Source: Terramyces sp. JEL0728 (Eukaryota; Chytridiomycota; Chytridiomycetes; Rhizophydiales; Terramycetaceae). Taken from it: a stretch of DNA of 64,000 bases. Of the stretch, positions 37,201 through 50,180 are shown in pieces. The stretch covers positions 1 through 64,000 of the forward strand of contig JADIIU010000046.1 in the NCBI GenBank assembly GCA_027603945.1, written 5' to 3'. The number at the start of each line of letters is the position of its first letter. Position 1 is the first letter of the stretch. Position numbers and translations under genes: made by a program. The notes under the pieces are model-generated. The model saw only the letters and a program-made list of their open reading frames with translations. It had not been told where the DNA came from and did no database searches.

Positions 37201-40200
37201 TTAGCCTCGGTAACCAGTGAAGGAGCTTTTCTTTTCACTGCTAATATTAGTACTATAATACCTTCCAAAGGTTGAGTTGCCTCCAAAGGTTCCACCACCA
37301 CCAAACGTACCAGTTGTGTTTGTTTGAGGAACAGACGCGAACCCAACTGGTTGTGCATGTCCAGAAAAGGCTGATCCGGAAAAACTATAGTTAGCAAAAG
37401 CATACCTGGTAGGAGTGACATTTGCAAAACCGGTTGGTTTAGCCGAGCCAAAGCCAGTTGATCCAAACGAAGGGTTGCCGAATCCGGTCTGTCCAAATGC
37501 TGCATTCCCAGCATTAGGAGTACCAAAACCAGTTTGTCCAAATCCTGGATTTGCATTAGCAGGGGAAGAGAACCCAGATTGGCCAAATGTTGGGTTACTA
37601 TTAGCCGTGCCAAATCCAGTCTGTCCAAATGAAGTGCCGTTGCTATTTCCAAATGCAGAATTTTGATTAGATGTGGTACCAAAGGCAGATTGTTGTCCGC
37701 CGAAAGCAGACGTTTGGTTTGTAGGAGTTCCAAAAGCTGAAGGTTGGTTTGTAGGATTGCCAAAGGCAGAAGATTGGTTGCCTGGCGCTCCAAATGCGGA
37801 TGTTTGACCAGGAGTGCCAAATGCAGAAGGTTGATTTGCAGGAGTGCCAAATGCAGAAGTGTTTTTGGTTGGGGTTGTAAAAGCAGACTGGCCAAATGCC
37901 GGCAGAGTATTATTCCCAAAAGCATTTGCAGTGTTTCCAGGAGTCGTAGTAGAGTTGCCAAATGCAGAAGTCGAATTGTTTCCACCAAATGCAGATGTGG
38001 TTGAATTATTTCCAAAACCAGTAGATCCAAACGTGCTGTTGGTTGTATTTCCAAATGCAGTACTCTGGTTTCCGTTGGAGTTGTTTCCAAATATACCCGG
38101 CTTGTTTTGACTACCAAATGAACCAAATGTATTTTGAGACGCAAATCCTGATGTAGAAACGTCTTTAGCTGGCTCGACATTCCCAAACATTGGATTAACT
38201 TTGTTTTTCGGCTTAGAATCAAACCCAAAAGAGCCAAATCCTGTGGAAGGAACTTGAGAATTATCTTGTGCTGCTTCATCATTTTCCATCTTATCTCCAT
38301 CATCTTGATCTTGTTCAATGGTTTCTTCAACAGTTGGTTCATCCACCTGAACATCTTCAGCGACCGCGGCAGATTCATCTTGCAAATCTTTATTCGATCC
38401 ATTTTCGTTAGCATCTTCTTGAGAAACTTCATTTTGAACTGATTCTGGTTCGGTTTCACCTTGAGGTATATTTTCAACTGTATCATCGTGTTCACTTTGC
38501 CCCTCTTGTTCAACGTCAGTCGCAACATCATCCACCTTGTCGTTATCTTCACGTTCAACACTATCTTCCTCTGGTTGTTGATCCTCGTCACCAGCCTGTT
38601 CAGATTCACTGTCTTGCACTGCTTCAGCCGTTACTAGTTTATCATCACCTATCTCGTTTGTGGTTTCAGATATTCGTTCATTTTCAGATTCTGGCGTTCC
38701 TTCTGTAGCATGATTTGAATCCCTTGTCGAAACAGAATCCTTTTCACTATCTACCGTTGGCTCATTATTGGTAGTACCAACTGAATTTTTGGCGGTATTT
38801 GGCCCATCTACTTTTTTTTCAATGGTAATTCCTTCAGCTGGCACAGTATCCTTCTTTGTATTTTCAGAAAATCCAGATGCCGTTCCAGGCATAACGAAAG
38901 CTCCTGATTGAGGTTTCAAGCTGGATTTTGCAGTTGTATTAGATGCTGCAAAAGAGAATGAAGGAGGGGAGAGTCCTGGCATTACAAATGCACCAGTGAC
39001 GGCTTTGCTATCAGTGTTGGATTCGGTTTTAGCTTGGGCTTTGGAACCTGGCCTCGCAGTCTCGCATGCAACACATTTGACAGCCTCGGCTGTATTTGGA
39101 ACCAAACACGAATCGCATGTCCATCCAGAAGGTTTAGAAGATGGCAAAGTCAAAGGTGGTGCTGCAGGGTTACTTTGATTCTTGGATTCAGATTTAACGC
39201 TAGGTTTAGCCGTTTCACATGCTGCACATTTCAAAGCTTCTCCTTTGTTTGGGACTAGGCAAGATTCGCAAGTCCATCCAGGAAGTTTCAGCGCACTTTT
39301 GGTATCAGTTTCTTTTGAAACTTGAGCTCCAAATATATAGCCGGAGGAAGGAAAAGCTGTTGGCATAACGAAAGCACCAGGTTGCGGTTTGGCGTCATCC
39401 TTGATATCTTTTGTGGGTAATTGGAACGAAAAGGTAGGGGCAGCTCCTCCCCCAGGTAGAACAAACGCACTTGGTTGAGGTTTGATATCAGATTTGTTTT
39501 CAGGTTTTGCATTAAACGAAAATACGGGAGGAGGCGGGGCACCAGGCATGACAAACGCACCACCAACAGATTTGTTTTCAGGTTTTGACACAGTTTTTGA
39601 ACCTGGTTTGACAGTTTCGCACGATACACACTTTGTATCATCTGGCTTGTTTTTGACCAAACAGGAATCGCAGGTCCAATCACCAGTTTTAGGCAAGTTG
39701 AAAGAAAATCCAGTCGTCACAGCAGGTTCCTTTCCAACTTTAGCAGTTTCGCACGCAACGCATTTGATCGTGCCAGCTTTGTTTGGGACTAGACAGGAAT
39801 CACACGTCCAACCACTTTGTTTTGCGGCACTGAATGAAAATGGGATGGGTTGCGAGTTCTTTTCAAGTTTTTCCGGATTAGAAAATGAAAAAACGTTCGG
39901 TGGAGTTGAATTTTGAAAGTTAAATGGAACCTTCTCTTGAGTATTACCTGCCAGAGTCTCAGTCGCTCCTCCAGCAACGTATTCTTCTGGTTTTCCGTGT
40001 GGACTGGAAGACTTACGTTTTGGCGTAGTATCTCGCTCCAAAAACCTTTCATACTCTTCGTCATCGCCTTCATCAGATTCTTCGTAATCCTGATTTTCAA
40101 TTTCCTCTTCAGAATATCCGTCTTCATTAGCGATACTTGAATTTTGAATTTCAATTTCACGGCGATATTCAGCGATGGTCTTGTGGGTTCTGGTTGTTGC

Positions 40201-42900
40201 AGATGATTTCGCAGATGCTTCTGTCACTGCAATCTTATTCTCGCTTAAAATTTGCATCAAAGCATTTCGAATTTTTTCCTTCTTTAATAAAGTTTCCTTT
40301 GCATCAATGTTTAGAGTAACAGGTGGTTTAAGAATACTGTTGTCTGCCTCCATTGTCTCTTCATCCAATCCATAGGACGATTTTTTTGTTTTGAGCTTTG
40401 GGGGTGCAGGAGCAACTGGAGTGGAGTCTTTCTTTACTTTGGGAATAAAGGTATTAATGGTCTGTTGGTGTTCCAACAATTGAGATTTGAGAGTGCTAAT
40501 TGTTCGTCGTAATTGCTTTGAAGTATTGTAGATACTCTGCAAATTCGGCTGGACTCGAACTTGCTTTTTTTCAATTTCGATGCGTGCAACGTTAATCTTG
40601 TGTTCAGCAAGCTCAAGTTTGGCTTGCACATCTTCATTCTTCATTGTGATTTTCTGTTGCAGCAGTTCAGCTTCTGGCGAGATTTTTCTTGATAGTTCCG
40701 TTTTTTTTGTATTGGAGTTAATCATATTCAATCTGTGCTCACACTCCTTTTTCTTTGATTTTACTAGGTCAACAAAAAAGTACAAATTTCCAGTTGATTT
40801 TTGAACTGTTCCTTGTCAAGCAGTGATCGGGTAATTAAACTCACTTTGGAAATTTCAGAGTGCAAAGTGGAAACATCATGATCTCTTTTATGAATATCTG
40901 TCGTGTTATTTTCCAGCAGAGTGTCAATTTCAATTGTTGCTTCTTTTTGGAAGCTGTTCAACTATGTTAAGATGTTGATTACAGTCTCAATGTCCTTTTC
41001 AAGGTTCACATAGGTCTTGTCAAATTGATCAACCAAAATTTGTCTCGCTGATTTCTTTCCATCTTTTGGTTTTGCAGATTTTGAAGGGATCGTCTTTTTT
41101 TCTAAAGTCGCTGTCGATTTGGACTCTTCTGATTTTGCCGGGGCAGAGCTAGCAGGTGGGACAATTTTCTGTTCTACTTTTCCAAACATTGGAGGCTGTA
41201 CAGTCTTGGTAAGATTTCCAAAAAGAGGCTGCTTAATTTCAGCAGAACCAAACGCAGGGGTGTTTTGAGACAGTTTCGGCGACTTTAAGCCAAATGGTTC
41301 TTCCTTCTTTTTTTCAGGAGTGCCAAAAGTAAAAGTAGCAGGGTTTGGAGTTTCCTTCTTTGGAACAGCAGAGCCAAATGTAAATGCTGGTGGGGCTACT
41401 TTGACATCGGCGCCAAATTGTGGGACATTTTGAGTTTGTTTTGGTGATTTTAGTCCAAATGGATCAGCTTCAGACTTCTCTGCTGATTTTCCAAAAGTAT
41501 ATACTTTGTCTGTACCTGGCTCCTTCTTTACGTCTGCTGCTGGGGTTTGAGCAGGTTTGGGTAAACTGAATCCTGGTTGTTCTATTTCACTTTTTTTTGT
41601 GGGATTACCAAAGGTAAAAGCGGTTTTTCCTTGATTTTCGTCAGTCTTAAGTTTAGGTTCCTCCTTGACTGTTGATGCTGTTCCAAACAGTCCAGGTTTA
41701 CCACCAGCTAATGCAATTTTTGCATCTGGGGCTCCAATTGGCTTACTTTCTGCAGAACCAAACGCGGATCCTACATTTCCAAAACTGACAGCTGTGTTGG
41801 AATAGTTGCCAAACCCTTTTGCTGCTTGAGTAGCTTTAAGCTGGCCAGGTGTGTTTGCATTAGTGCCGAATCCTGTTTGTCCGAACGATACATTTCCAAA
41901 TCCAGCTGCTCCAAATGCAGGTGTTGTTTTTGGAGACTTGATCCCCAATGGTTCATTGGAATTCGAAATTGTTTCTTGCCCTCCGTTAGCATACTCTCTT
42001 CTTAAATCTTCAGCTTCCTTTTCAGATTTCAGCCTCTTAATCAATATGTCGTCGTCTTTCAGTCCATTCCAAACACAGCAAAATTCCAACAAGTCTTTCT
42101 GGTCGTTAAGGACAAAAAGTTTGCAGCACTTGATTTTCGGTGAATCTGGGGTTGCTCCATCAACTTGATTCAAGGTGTAGTCGACATACATTTGTGCCGG
42201 ATATGAATCTGATTCTCCAAGCATTGGCATAACAATTGTCGCACCATCATCAAGAGTTAAATTGAACCAGACATTATCCTTGTAGCATAGGGTTCCTATG
42301 TCGGTCGAGGCTTTGTTTGCCACAACTACTATATGCTGCAATTCAGTTGAAGATGATAAATGTGCAAAGAAATACGAATTTGGTATATCCGATGAAAATG
42401 CAGATGCGGGATCAAATGGCTGGTATATCTAATGTTAATGCTCGCAGATTTAAAAAGGTATCGCAGTTGAAATACTTTTGCAAATTTCCTACCTTTTCAT
42501 TTTTAATATCGACACAGTATAATTGCCCTTCACCTCCAACCTCAGGCTCCGAATAAACAACAATAATTTGATCTTCAACAAAGTATAGATTGTGAATTGG
42601 TAACTCACAAAATTTGGGAACTCGCTTCTTTCCTAGAATTTCCAAATCTCCATTAGAATAGCAAACCACAGTTTCTCCGTTACTGTAGAATTTCACTACA
42701 TCCTGTGCTATTACATTGCCATCCTTGATCAAGTCCTTTTCCTTCAATTGCAAATTCAACTGTTCGTCTTTAATTTCCTTTTCGGATGTAATCACAATAT
42801 CTCGGTATCCAACAATTGCACTGGTACTCGATTTATTCATCTCTTTGAATTTGAAAGTTGAAGTCAGGCATTCTTCGGCTTCAATTATTTCCCAAGGCAT
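37201..42900 (-). CDS. large FG nucleoporin with Nup214/Nup159-like head and RanBP2 zinc fingers
   Basis: Six exons (minus): 42493-42900, 40983-42428, 40784-40961, 37406-40763, 37262-37384 and 37201-37240, giving about 1850 residues. Residues 1-290 look like a beta-propeller head as in Nup214/Nup159. Then come FG repeats (about 290-600), a coiled coil (about 600-800), four RanBP2-type zinc fingers (W-T-C-x2-C...N...C-x2-C at about 992, 1035, 1172 and 1222), an acidic Glu/Asp/Gln tract, and a dense SAFG/FG block to the end. It would line the cytoplasmic or nuclear face of the pore and bind Ran and transport receptors. The first intron (42429-42492) is 64 nt and less certain. The start is uncertain; 42900 is the first ATG in the propeller frame. 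Confidence 0.8.
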
Positions 42901-43201
42901 TTGCAGATTTGTAGAAAATAACAATTTCCAGATCCATGTTATGGAATTACTCAGAAGAGCTAATATTTACAGAGGCAATAGCACAACAAAGCTAAATATC
43001 GCATCTTTAAAAAAAAGTAGTTCTAGCCCTTGGGATATGCAGTTTCTCTCAAATATTAAGCCAGAATAAAAACTTTGATTGGCAGGTTTCTCTAAATAGC
43101 CAATGAAATCTCGTTATCCCATGACTATGCGATGACATTTCCATTGTTTGAAATTATTCCATTGATAAGGAGAATTTAAGCAAGAAATCTCCGAAAAGTA
43201 A
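42901..43201. promoter_or_regulatory. divergent intergenic region, nucleoporin / PAS protein
   Basis: These 301 nt separate two divergent starts and must hold both promoters. The nucleoporin frame remains open upstream of 42900 for some codons, so an extra 5' exon could extend into it. No specific motif is recognised. Confidence 0.35.
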
Positions 43202-46200
43202 ATGGAGTGTCCTGTTATATCCTCAAATGTCAGGGATGCCAAGCCGGTCGCGTCTGAACTGGATATTTCAGTTCCGCAAAGCCAACCGAACGTTTCTGTG
43301 TCCAGCATTCCTGACAGAAACCAAAGTTCTGGCACGCAAGGCTCTGAAGTAACTGGCAACGAAAATGCTCGACGATTAGCAGAGTATGTAGCCAAAATGG
43401 ACGAACTTCGAGAAACCACTGGTGCCCAAGGTTTCAAAAATACCCTCAAGCAAGAATCCGAAGGTCTGTTGAACAATCTCTACCTGGAAACTCGAACAGT
43501 AACTGGAATTAATTTAGATCGAAAGAAACGTGTTTGTAGGGGAAGTAGAAATCTTCAAACGGAATGAAGATGCATTCTTTACAAACCTGAACGAGCTTGA
43601 AATATTAGACTTGAAGAACCGTCAAGAAGAAGAGCTCTCGCAATTGAAGATTCGCCAGGCCCAGGTAGTCAAGGACTTTGAAGCCAGAAAGCTCGCAAAG
43701 TTTAATACGCTGAAGCAGCAACGCGAACTAAAAATGCTTTACTTGGAAACTCAGTTTAGGGCCGAAGTATCGCAAAAGACTGAAGATATAAAAGAAAAGC
43801 TTAGTCTCCACCGCCAGAAGGTTACAAAAATTATGCAACACATTGAAGAGCGGCATTCAAAGCAAACAGTTCAATTCAATGCTGCGGAGGATAGGAGTTA
43901 CAAAAACAAGAAACTGCTGCTGCAGTTGCAATGCGCCAGTTTGAGCGAAGAAGAGCGTGGTGAAGCCGAAAAGAAATTCCAAGCGCGGTTGAACCATCAA
44001 AAAGTGATCCACAAGAAAAGACTGGAGCACACCCAGGAACAGCAACGATTGGAGCTCCGCCATTTCAAAGAAAAGTCTGATTTCCAAGGAGTAACTCATC
44101 CTAATAATAGTTTATGGTGGAAGAGCTCGCTTACCTTAAAACCAAGCACTACCAACAAGAACAAGATCTGGTGGTTGAGCAAAAAGTAGAATACTATGCT
44201 GCAAAAGATAAAATCCAGTCTGCCAAGAAAGCTTTGAAACTCGCTGATTTCAAATACCACCATAATGCAGCAGTGTCAAAAATGAAGGCTTTGCAAAGAA
44301 ATAAGATCCGTGAATTGGTCAAAGAGCATAAGGAAATCTTTAGTTCTCGCAAGACGTACTGGGAATACGTACTTGGCAAAGAACAGGCCTACAGTGAGTT
44401 GACCCAAGATGAAAATGGAGATAGCACTTCCCATTCTAGGTCAAGGTCTCAAAACAACTCGAATCCCCAGTCGAATTTGCAATCAAAGGCACATAGTCGT
44501 ATTAACAGCGACGTTAATGTTCGCCAAACTAAGAAGGCTTCCAAAGAAATGGAGGAGGAAGCCGGTAAAGCTGATACAGAAGAAGCCTCATTCGAAAAAG
44601 AAGCTGTCAGCAAATTGCAAGGCCAGTTAACCGACCTAAGAAAGAAGCAAACTGACATTTTATACCAGCTAAAGTCTGAAAACGACGCAGCTTACGCAGA
44701 AATGAAAGAAAAACTCGACTCTGACTTGGCGCAGATGGAATTGAACCATGACGTCGAACGTAAAAGAGGCACTCAGGATGCCGACAGCGAAATTAATGAA
44801 CTTTTGCAAAACCAAGAAAAGGAAATTGAATTGGAGAACCATATTAGAGCCGCAGAAACAAAGGCTTTGATTGAAAGAAAGGTGCTAATCAACATGCTCG
44901 ATACCTTCACTGACGGAGTCATATCCATCGACAACAGAGGATTCATCAAACGCTTCAAGTAACTAGGATTAATGATAGCAACGCAGCTGAAAAGATGTTT
45001 GGATATACGGCTACAGAAATCTTTGAAAGCAACATGAATATCAAATCGTTAATGCCAAAGGAACAGGCAGCAAAGCACGACACATGTACAGCCAACCTAA
45101 CATTAGACATGTACAACTACTTTACAACTGGAGTAAAAAAAGTAATTGGCAAAGGTATTAGTGTATCTGGAATGAAAAAAGACGGAACCAAATTCCCAAT
45201 TCATCTGTCACTGTCAGAAGTAGTCGAATCAGGGTTCCATCAGTTCACCGCGATCATAAGAGACATGACCAGTGAAGTAGAAGCTGAAAACTACAAGCAA
45301 AGCACTGAAACGCAAATGATCTGGTCGATTGATAGGAACGGAAAGGTATTGAGCTTGAACAAGCGATTCAAGGCATACGTGGGCATCACTACAAAAGAAC
45401 AAGAAGAGACTGCGAGTGTTTTCTCTGAAGACGTTGTCCATCCAAACGAATACCAGTTGGGTTTAGACACTTTTGCAAAAGCCAATAGAGATCTAAAGCC
45501 ATTTGAAATCAAGCGACGACTAAAGTCTGTCACAGGAGAATACCGATGGTTCCTGACCAAAGGAATCCCTGTATTTGATACCAAAGGTAAATTTAAGCAA
45601 TGGTACGGCGCTTGCACAGATATCGATGATGCTGTCTTGCTGGAGGCAGAACTAAACACTCTGCAGGAGAAATTACCAGTATTCATCTGGAAGTCTGATC
45701 CATTTGGAGAGTTGTATTATGGAAACACAAACTTTAGCCAATATGCTGGAATTGATATTTCAAACGAGAAACCGCTCATGTACTCTGAAAAAGTAATTTC
45801 CACTGACATAGTTATGTTTCGGCCAAGATTATGAGTTGGTTCAAGAAATGCTTGAGAGAGCAAGAACTAAAAAGACTGTTTTGGATTTCAAGTTCAGATT
45901 GAAGAGTAAACAAGCCAAAGTCCGCTGGTTCCACTGTAGTGGTTCGCCAATCCTTGATCCAAACGGAAAACTGTTATCGTTCTATGGATTGTGTAAAGAT
46001 ATTAACGAAGCTGAGCAGGCTGCTAGAGAGATGGTTCTGTTGCCAGAAAGCCTGCCCCTAATGATTTGGAAAGTAGATCCCCAGGGAAATGTGGTGTACT
46101 GCAACTCTCGATTTACCAGATACATTGGGGCACCTCCAGGCGCAATGCTCAACGTGTTTGATCCAGCGGTGGTCCATCCAGACGATTACAATGCAAGCTA

Positions 46201-46366
46201 TAATGCATTCGCAACAGGAACCAGAGAAAAGAAGACGTTCCTTGTAAAGAGAAGATTGAAATGCGGAGACGGAACTTACAACTGCTTTTTAACTAAAGGA
46301 ACGCCGATTTTCGACGATACCAATAACATTGTAGGATGGTATGGGACTTGTACCCCTGAAGAATGA
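43202..46366 (+). CDS. coiled-coil protein with four PAS domains
   Basis: Exons 43202-43498, 43518-44090, 44111-44958, 44979-45792 and 45812-46366 give 1028 residues. After a polar N-terminus, residues about 95-540 are almost wholly charged coiled coil (EEELSQLKIRQAQVVKDFEA, REKLS-like heptads). Four PAS/PAC units follow at about 555-680, 685-790, 795-910 and 915-1028, recognised by repeats such as LPVFIWKSDPFGELYYGN and LPLMIWKVDPQGNVVYCNSR, each ended by a WYGxCxD-like PAC. The protein stops at the last PAC: no kinase, cyclase or other output domain follows. PAS domains bind ligands or sense light, oxygen or redox state; which applies here is unknown. Confidence 0.88.
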
Positions 46367-46486
46367 TTGCATTGAATGAATTGTATTTATCTTTGTCTAG
46401 TTTTTAGCAGCTACTACATTGTGCAATGAGATTCGAGCTTTAAGGCGAATATCTGTCAGAGGGAGTATTACAACTTAATTTATTAT

Positions 46487-48348
46487 CTATGAAAACCATC
46501 TCTTGACCATCTTTTTCAGTATCGGCACCAGATCCGAGCTAGCTCTGATTTTAAGATTCTTGTATTCTTTTTTCGTTATGGTGACTTTCCCTATGAGCGA
46601 AAATAGTATGGAAGGGCTATGGAATTGAACGGCTAGAGTGACGATATCAACACTTGGCTTGATACTTTCCGTCAATAGCTCAAACATTTGTACGTTATCA
46701 TTTTGAATACACCACCTTATGTTAGATATTGTTACTTTAAGGCAGATTGCGTGTGCCCATCTTCGGTTGGATCGCATTTCAGTAGCAAGCATCCAACTAT
46801 TTCGGTATAATTGAGCTCGCTGGCTTTTCGAATACACCAATTGTTATCAACTGTAACATCAACCCTTGGATCCTGTATGAGAAGAGATACTATTCTCAGA
46901 TATCCTTTTTCAACTGCTATTTTGATACAATAGTTGTTTTCCATGCTGGGATCTATCCTAATATCGGTTCTCAGCAATCTTTTGTTAAAGCACACTTACC
47001 TTATGGCTAAATGTTTTCCCTCCGTACAGGCATGTTTCAACACTGAATTTAACATATCTGCAGTAATTCTGTCATCTTTAAGCAATCGCTTGATGAGATT
47101 GACGTCGTTGCGATCAACAATCAACTGAAAGATTTCAGTTAGTATTTGAACATTAATCATATCTATCCTTGTCCTTGGTTTTTCATATGTAGTGATTATT
47201 TGATCCAGTTCGCCTTGTCCTTCAACTTCATCCAATATAGTATGTGATTTGTTTTCAATTGGAGTGCTAGGTCGGGTGTCGGGTAGGCTAGAGGTGGTCT
47301 CAAACGCTGATTTAGGACGCAGGTTTCTATTAAAAATCCCCGTTCCAGTCCTGTTGAGCAAGCTAGTACCAGATCGCATCAATTCAACAATTGTTTTTGG
47401 TTCAGCAACGCTTTCAGCAACAGATTCCAATTTAAATGAATCCCTTGAACGCAGCAATTCAAATCTATCATTGATGGATACAATGCTTTTTCTTTTGTCA
47501 ATTCTTTCCGAGACGGTGATAAGCGAAATATTGATCCGGTCGTTGAACGTCATCCTATTGCTTTCCAGGTCATTCGCCAACAACATCAAATAACAAGAGT
47601 CGTAATCAGACAGCTTTCTTGGCCCTTTGATCATGGTAATTAGTAATGAAACTTTGTAGTCAAGAGACATTTGTTGAGTCAATAGCAACAGCTGATAATA
47701 GTGCTTTTGAGATAAAAGGTGCTCATAATTTGCAACAGTGGGGTCCAGAGTAATCATTGATTGTAGTAGAGTAGGTTTTGGCGACTGTTTGTAAATTTCG
47801 AGCGATTGATGATGACTGAATGTTAAATTGTTGTTGAAGGATAAACGCAAATGATGGTACTCTTGCAAATCAATATACGGAGCAATCAATTGCATCACTT
47901 TTCGTATTCCATCGTATTCTGACGGTGCCTCTTGCGCTGGTGCCTTCATATTGTCCAATCTATCAACCAGATTCATGAGGTCGTTCTGGGAGTTGGCCCT
48001 GCTGGGGTTATACTGTAATTTGAACGACTGGCTGGATGCAAAGGATTTGGCATCGCTGTGTAAGCTGGGAGACAGGCTCTTCTTGAGTTCAAAAAAACTA
48101 TCACTGCCGATGCTCTTTCTGGCTTTGGTTTGCTGGTAATAGCCATCCTCTATATCGGCAATCGCATCTGCGTTTATTAGCGCTTCTTGCTCTTCAATTT
48201 CTGTCAATTCTTCCCCATCGAAAAGCAATTCATGCTCTTCAAATTCGTAATTATCCATGATTTGGTCGATATCACATTCTTCGGTTTCTAGCGCTACGTA
48301 TTCGGCACTTGGCTCTTCATGTCTTTCCAGTTTGGATTGATCTGCCAT
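46487..48348 (-). CDS. ankyrin-like protein with acidic N-terminus
   Basis: Exons (minus) 47000-48348, 46736-46978 and 46487-46715 give 606 residues. The first 60 residues are strongly acidic. The segment LQEYHHLRLSFNNNLTF resembles the N-terminal region of the ankyrin protein at 5.5 kb. Ankyrin-like helices follow from about residue 400, e.g. LVDRNDVNLIKRLLKDDRIT and GYLRIVSLLIQDPRVDVTVD. A Ser/Arg-rich stretch (about 330-370) separates the two halves. The 21- and 20-nt introns interrupt the ankyrin part and are needed to continue it. Probably a scaffold protein; no enzymatic domain is seen. Confidence 0.75.
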
Positions 48349-48600
48349 CCTTATTTTCTGTCTTAATTTTTTTTAACCATTCACATTCCTCCCATAAAGT
48401 AATCACGTGATATTTTAGGTGAATGCTTGAGCTGCGACGAAACAAAGTCGATTTAAGAATATTGAAGGAAGCTTGAAAGGCAATCTTTGGTGGACAGTAA
48501 GTTTAATTGATGATGTTAGAAACAGATCCTAGGTCTAGCATTCGATAATCACGTGGCTTGTTGTTTCTTGATTTTTTTTGTTTGAAATGTTTGACTTGCC

Positions 48601-50061
48601 ATGAAGGAAAGGAAGCAGCTGGAGGAATTGAAAAAGAAACTTGAAAAGTATGTCAAGAAAAACAAGACAGAGAAAATCAAAAAATATGAGTTGAAGATTA
48701 AGCAAATGGAAAAGGAATTGAAGAAACTAAGAAAGCGGGAAGGAAAGGAGCAAGTTGCCAGCAAGGAAAATCTCAATTCCAAAGACAAGCAAATTGAAAA
48801 CGGAGAAAAAGCTCTGTTTCAAACGGAACCAACAAGAGAAAATCTGCATTTGTTCACCACTACTTTTGATGGCCATCCACTTCAATCGCTTGCTCCGCTA
48901 TCTGTTACCCAGCTGGCATACCAATCAGGAATCACTTTATTGCTGTTTTATGCCTATGTTGAACCAGAATGGACACCAGAGGAGCATCAAGAAGCTTTAA
49001 AATGGGCAGAGAAAGTAGGAACCAAACACGAAATGACTGGAAGATTAAGAATAGCAAAGGAAGGGTTTAATGGTACAATGACAGGACCATCAAACCAACT
49101 GCGGCTGTTTTGTCAAGCAATGAGGGAATGGAAACCAAAGATATTTGCTCAAACTGATTTCAAACTGACTGACGATTTGCCAAAAGGACAAGCATTCCCT
49201 GCTTTAAAAGTATTTCCAGTAACGGAAATTGTCAACTATGGACTAGCAGAAAAACAACCATCGTTAAAGAACGGCGGAGTACATTTGAATGCAGTGGATT
49301 ATCACAAAAAGATGGAAGAAGCAAATACAGTAATCATTGATGTTAGAAATACATATGAGGCAGTCATTGGTAATTTGTTTTTCATTTTAGGCAGATTTAA
49401 TCCACCTGAAGGCGGAGCTGAATACATTGATCCAAAGATGAGGGTATCTACAGAATTCCCAGAATGGGTAGACAAGATGAAGCCCAAGTTACAGGGAAAG
49501 CAGATTATGATGTTTTGCACTGGCGGTATTAGATGTGAACGAGCCTCAGCTTTACTCAGAGAAAAGGGATTGGACAATATATACCAAATGCAAGGCGGAA
49601 TTCACAGATACCTCGAACATTTCAATGAAGATGGAGGGTAATTTGGTTTTTATCTAGTCACTGGATTGGAAAGAATTATACTTTTGACAAGCGGTTTGCA
49701 CACGGAGCCAAAAACAGTGATATCAACTCAACCTGTTTGGCTTGTGACAAACCATGGGATAAATACAGAGGAAACAAGCGATGCCCAGGCTGCAGAGTAA
49801 CTCTTGTTAACCCAGGTGCCATTGCTAATCTGCGATGACTGTCAAGCTAAAAACAAGGAGAAAGACACAGTCTGCCATTTATGCAAAGAACAAAACATTA
49901 AACCGCAGCTAAGCAATAGGGAAAAGAGGCTGCATGACAAGCAAGCTGTTAAGCTCAAGCCTGAGTGTGGTGTCTGTGGAGAGGTTTTCAAGAGTAGAAA
50001 TGCGTTATTCAAGCATCTGCAGGAATCTGGTCACCAGGATCGCAAAGCTAAAAAGAAATAA
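48601..50061 (+). CDS. TSTD2: TSTD2-like rhodanese-domain protein
   Basis: Exons 48601-49369, 49391-49637, 49658-49796 and 49816-50061 give 466 residues. A Lys/Glu-rich coiled coil (1-60) precedes an acylphosphatase-like region as in bacterial TrhO/YceA (GRLRIAKEGFNGTMTG), then a rhodanese domain with active-site loop FCTGGIRCE (Cys near 298). After it come cysteine pairs (CLACDKPW, RCPGCR, CDDCQAK, CHLCK) and a C-terminal C2H2-like finger CGVCGEVFKSRNALFKH. Bacterial TrhO hydroxylates tRNA wobble uridine; the eukaryotic TSTD2 role is less clear. Intron 49370-49390 is 21 nt and stop-free, so the unspliced frame carries a spurious NLFFILG insertion in the rhodanese domain. Confidence 0.88.
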
Positions 50062-50180
50062 ATCTGGTTGTAGTAAATTTTCTGGTATGCAAGGCAGTAA
50101 CTGCCACTGAATGGCCAAGGTTGCTGATATAAGCCATATCGCTAGAAGAAAGGTGACTCGAATTTTTTCTGGAAAACAAA

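Noticed and set aside
37415..38110. Plus-strand frames opposite the nucleoporin FG repeats
   Set aside because: Their repeated PNAxV-like products are only the reverse reading of the FG repeat DNA.
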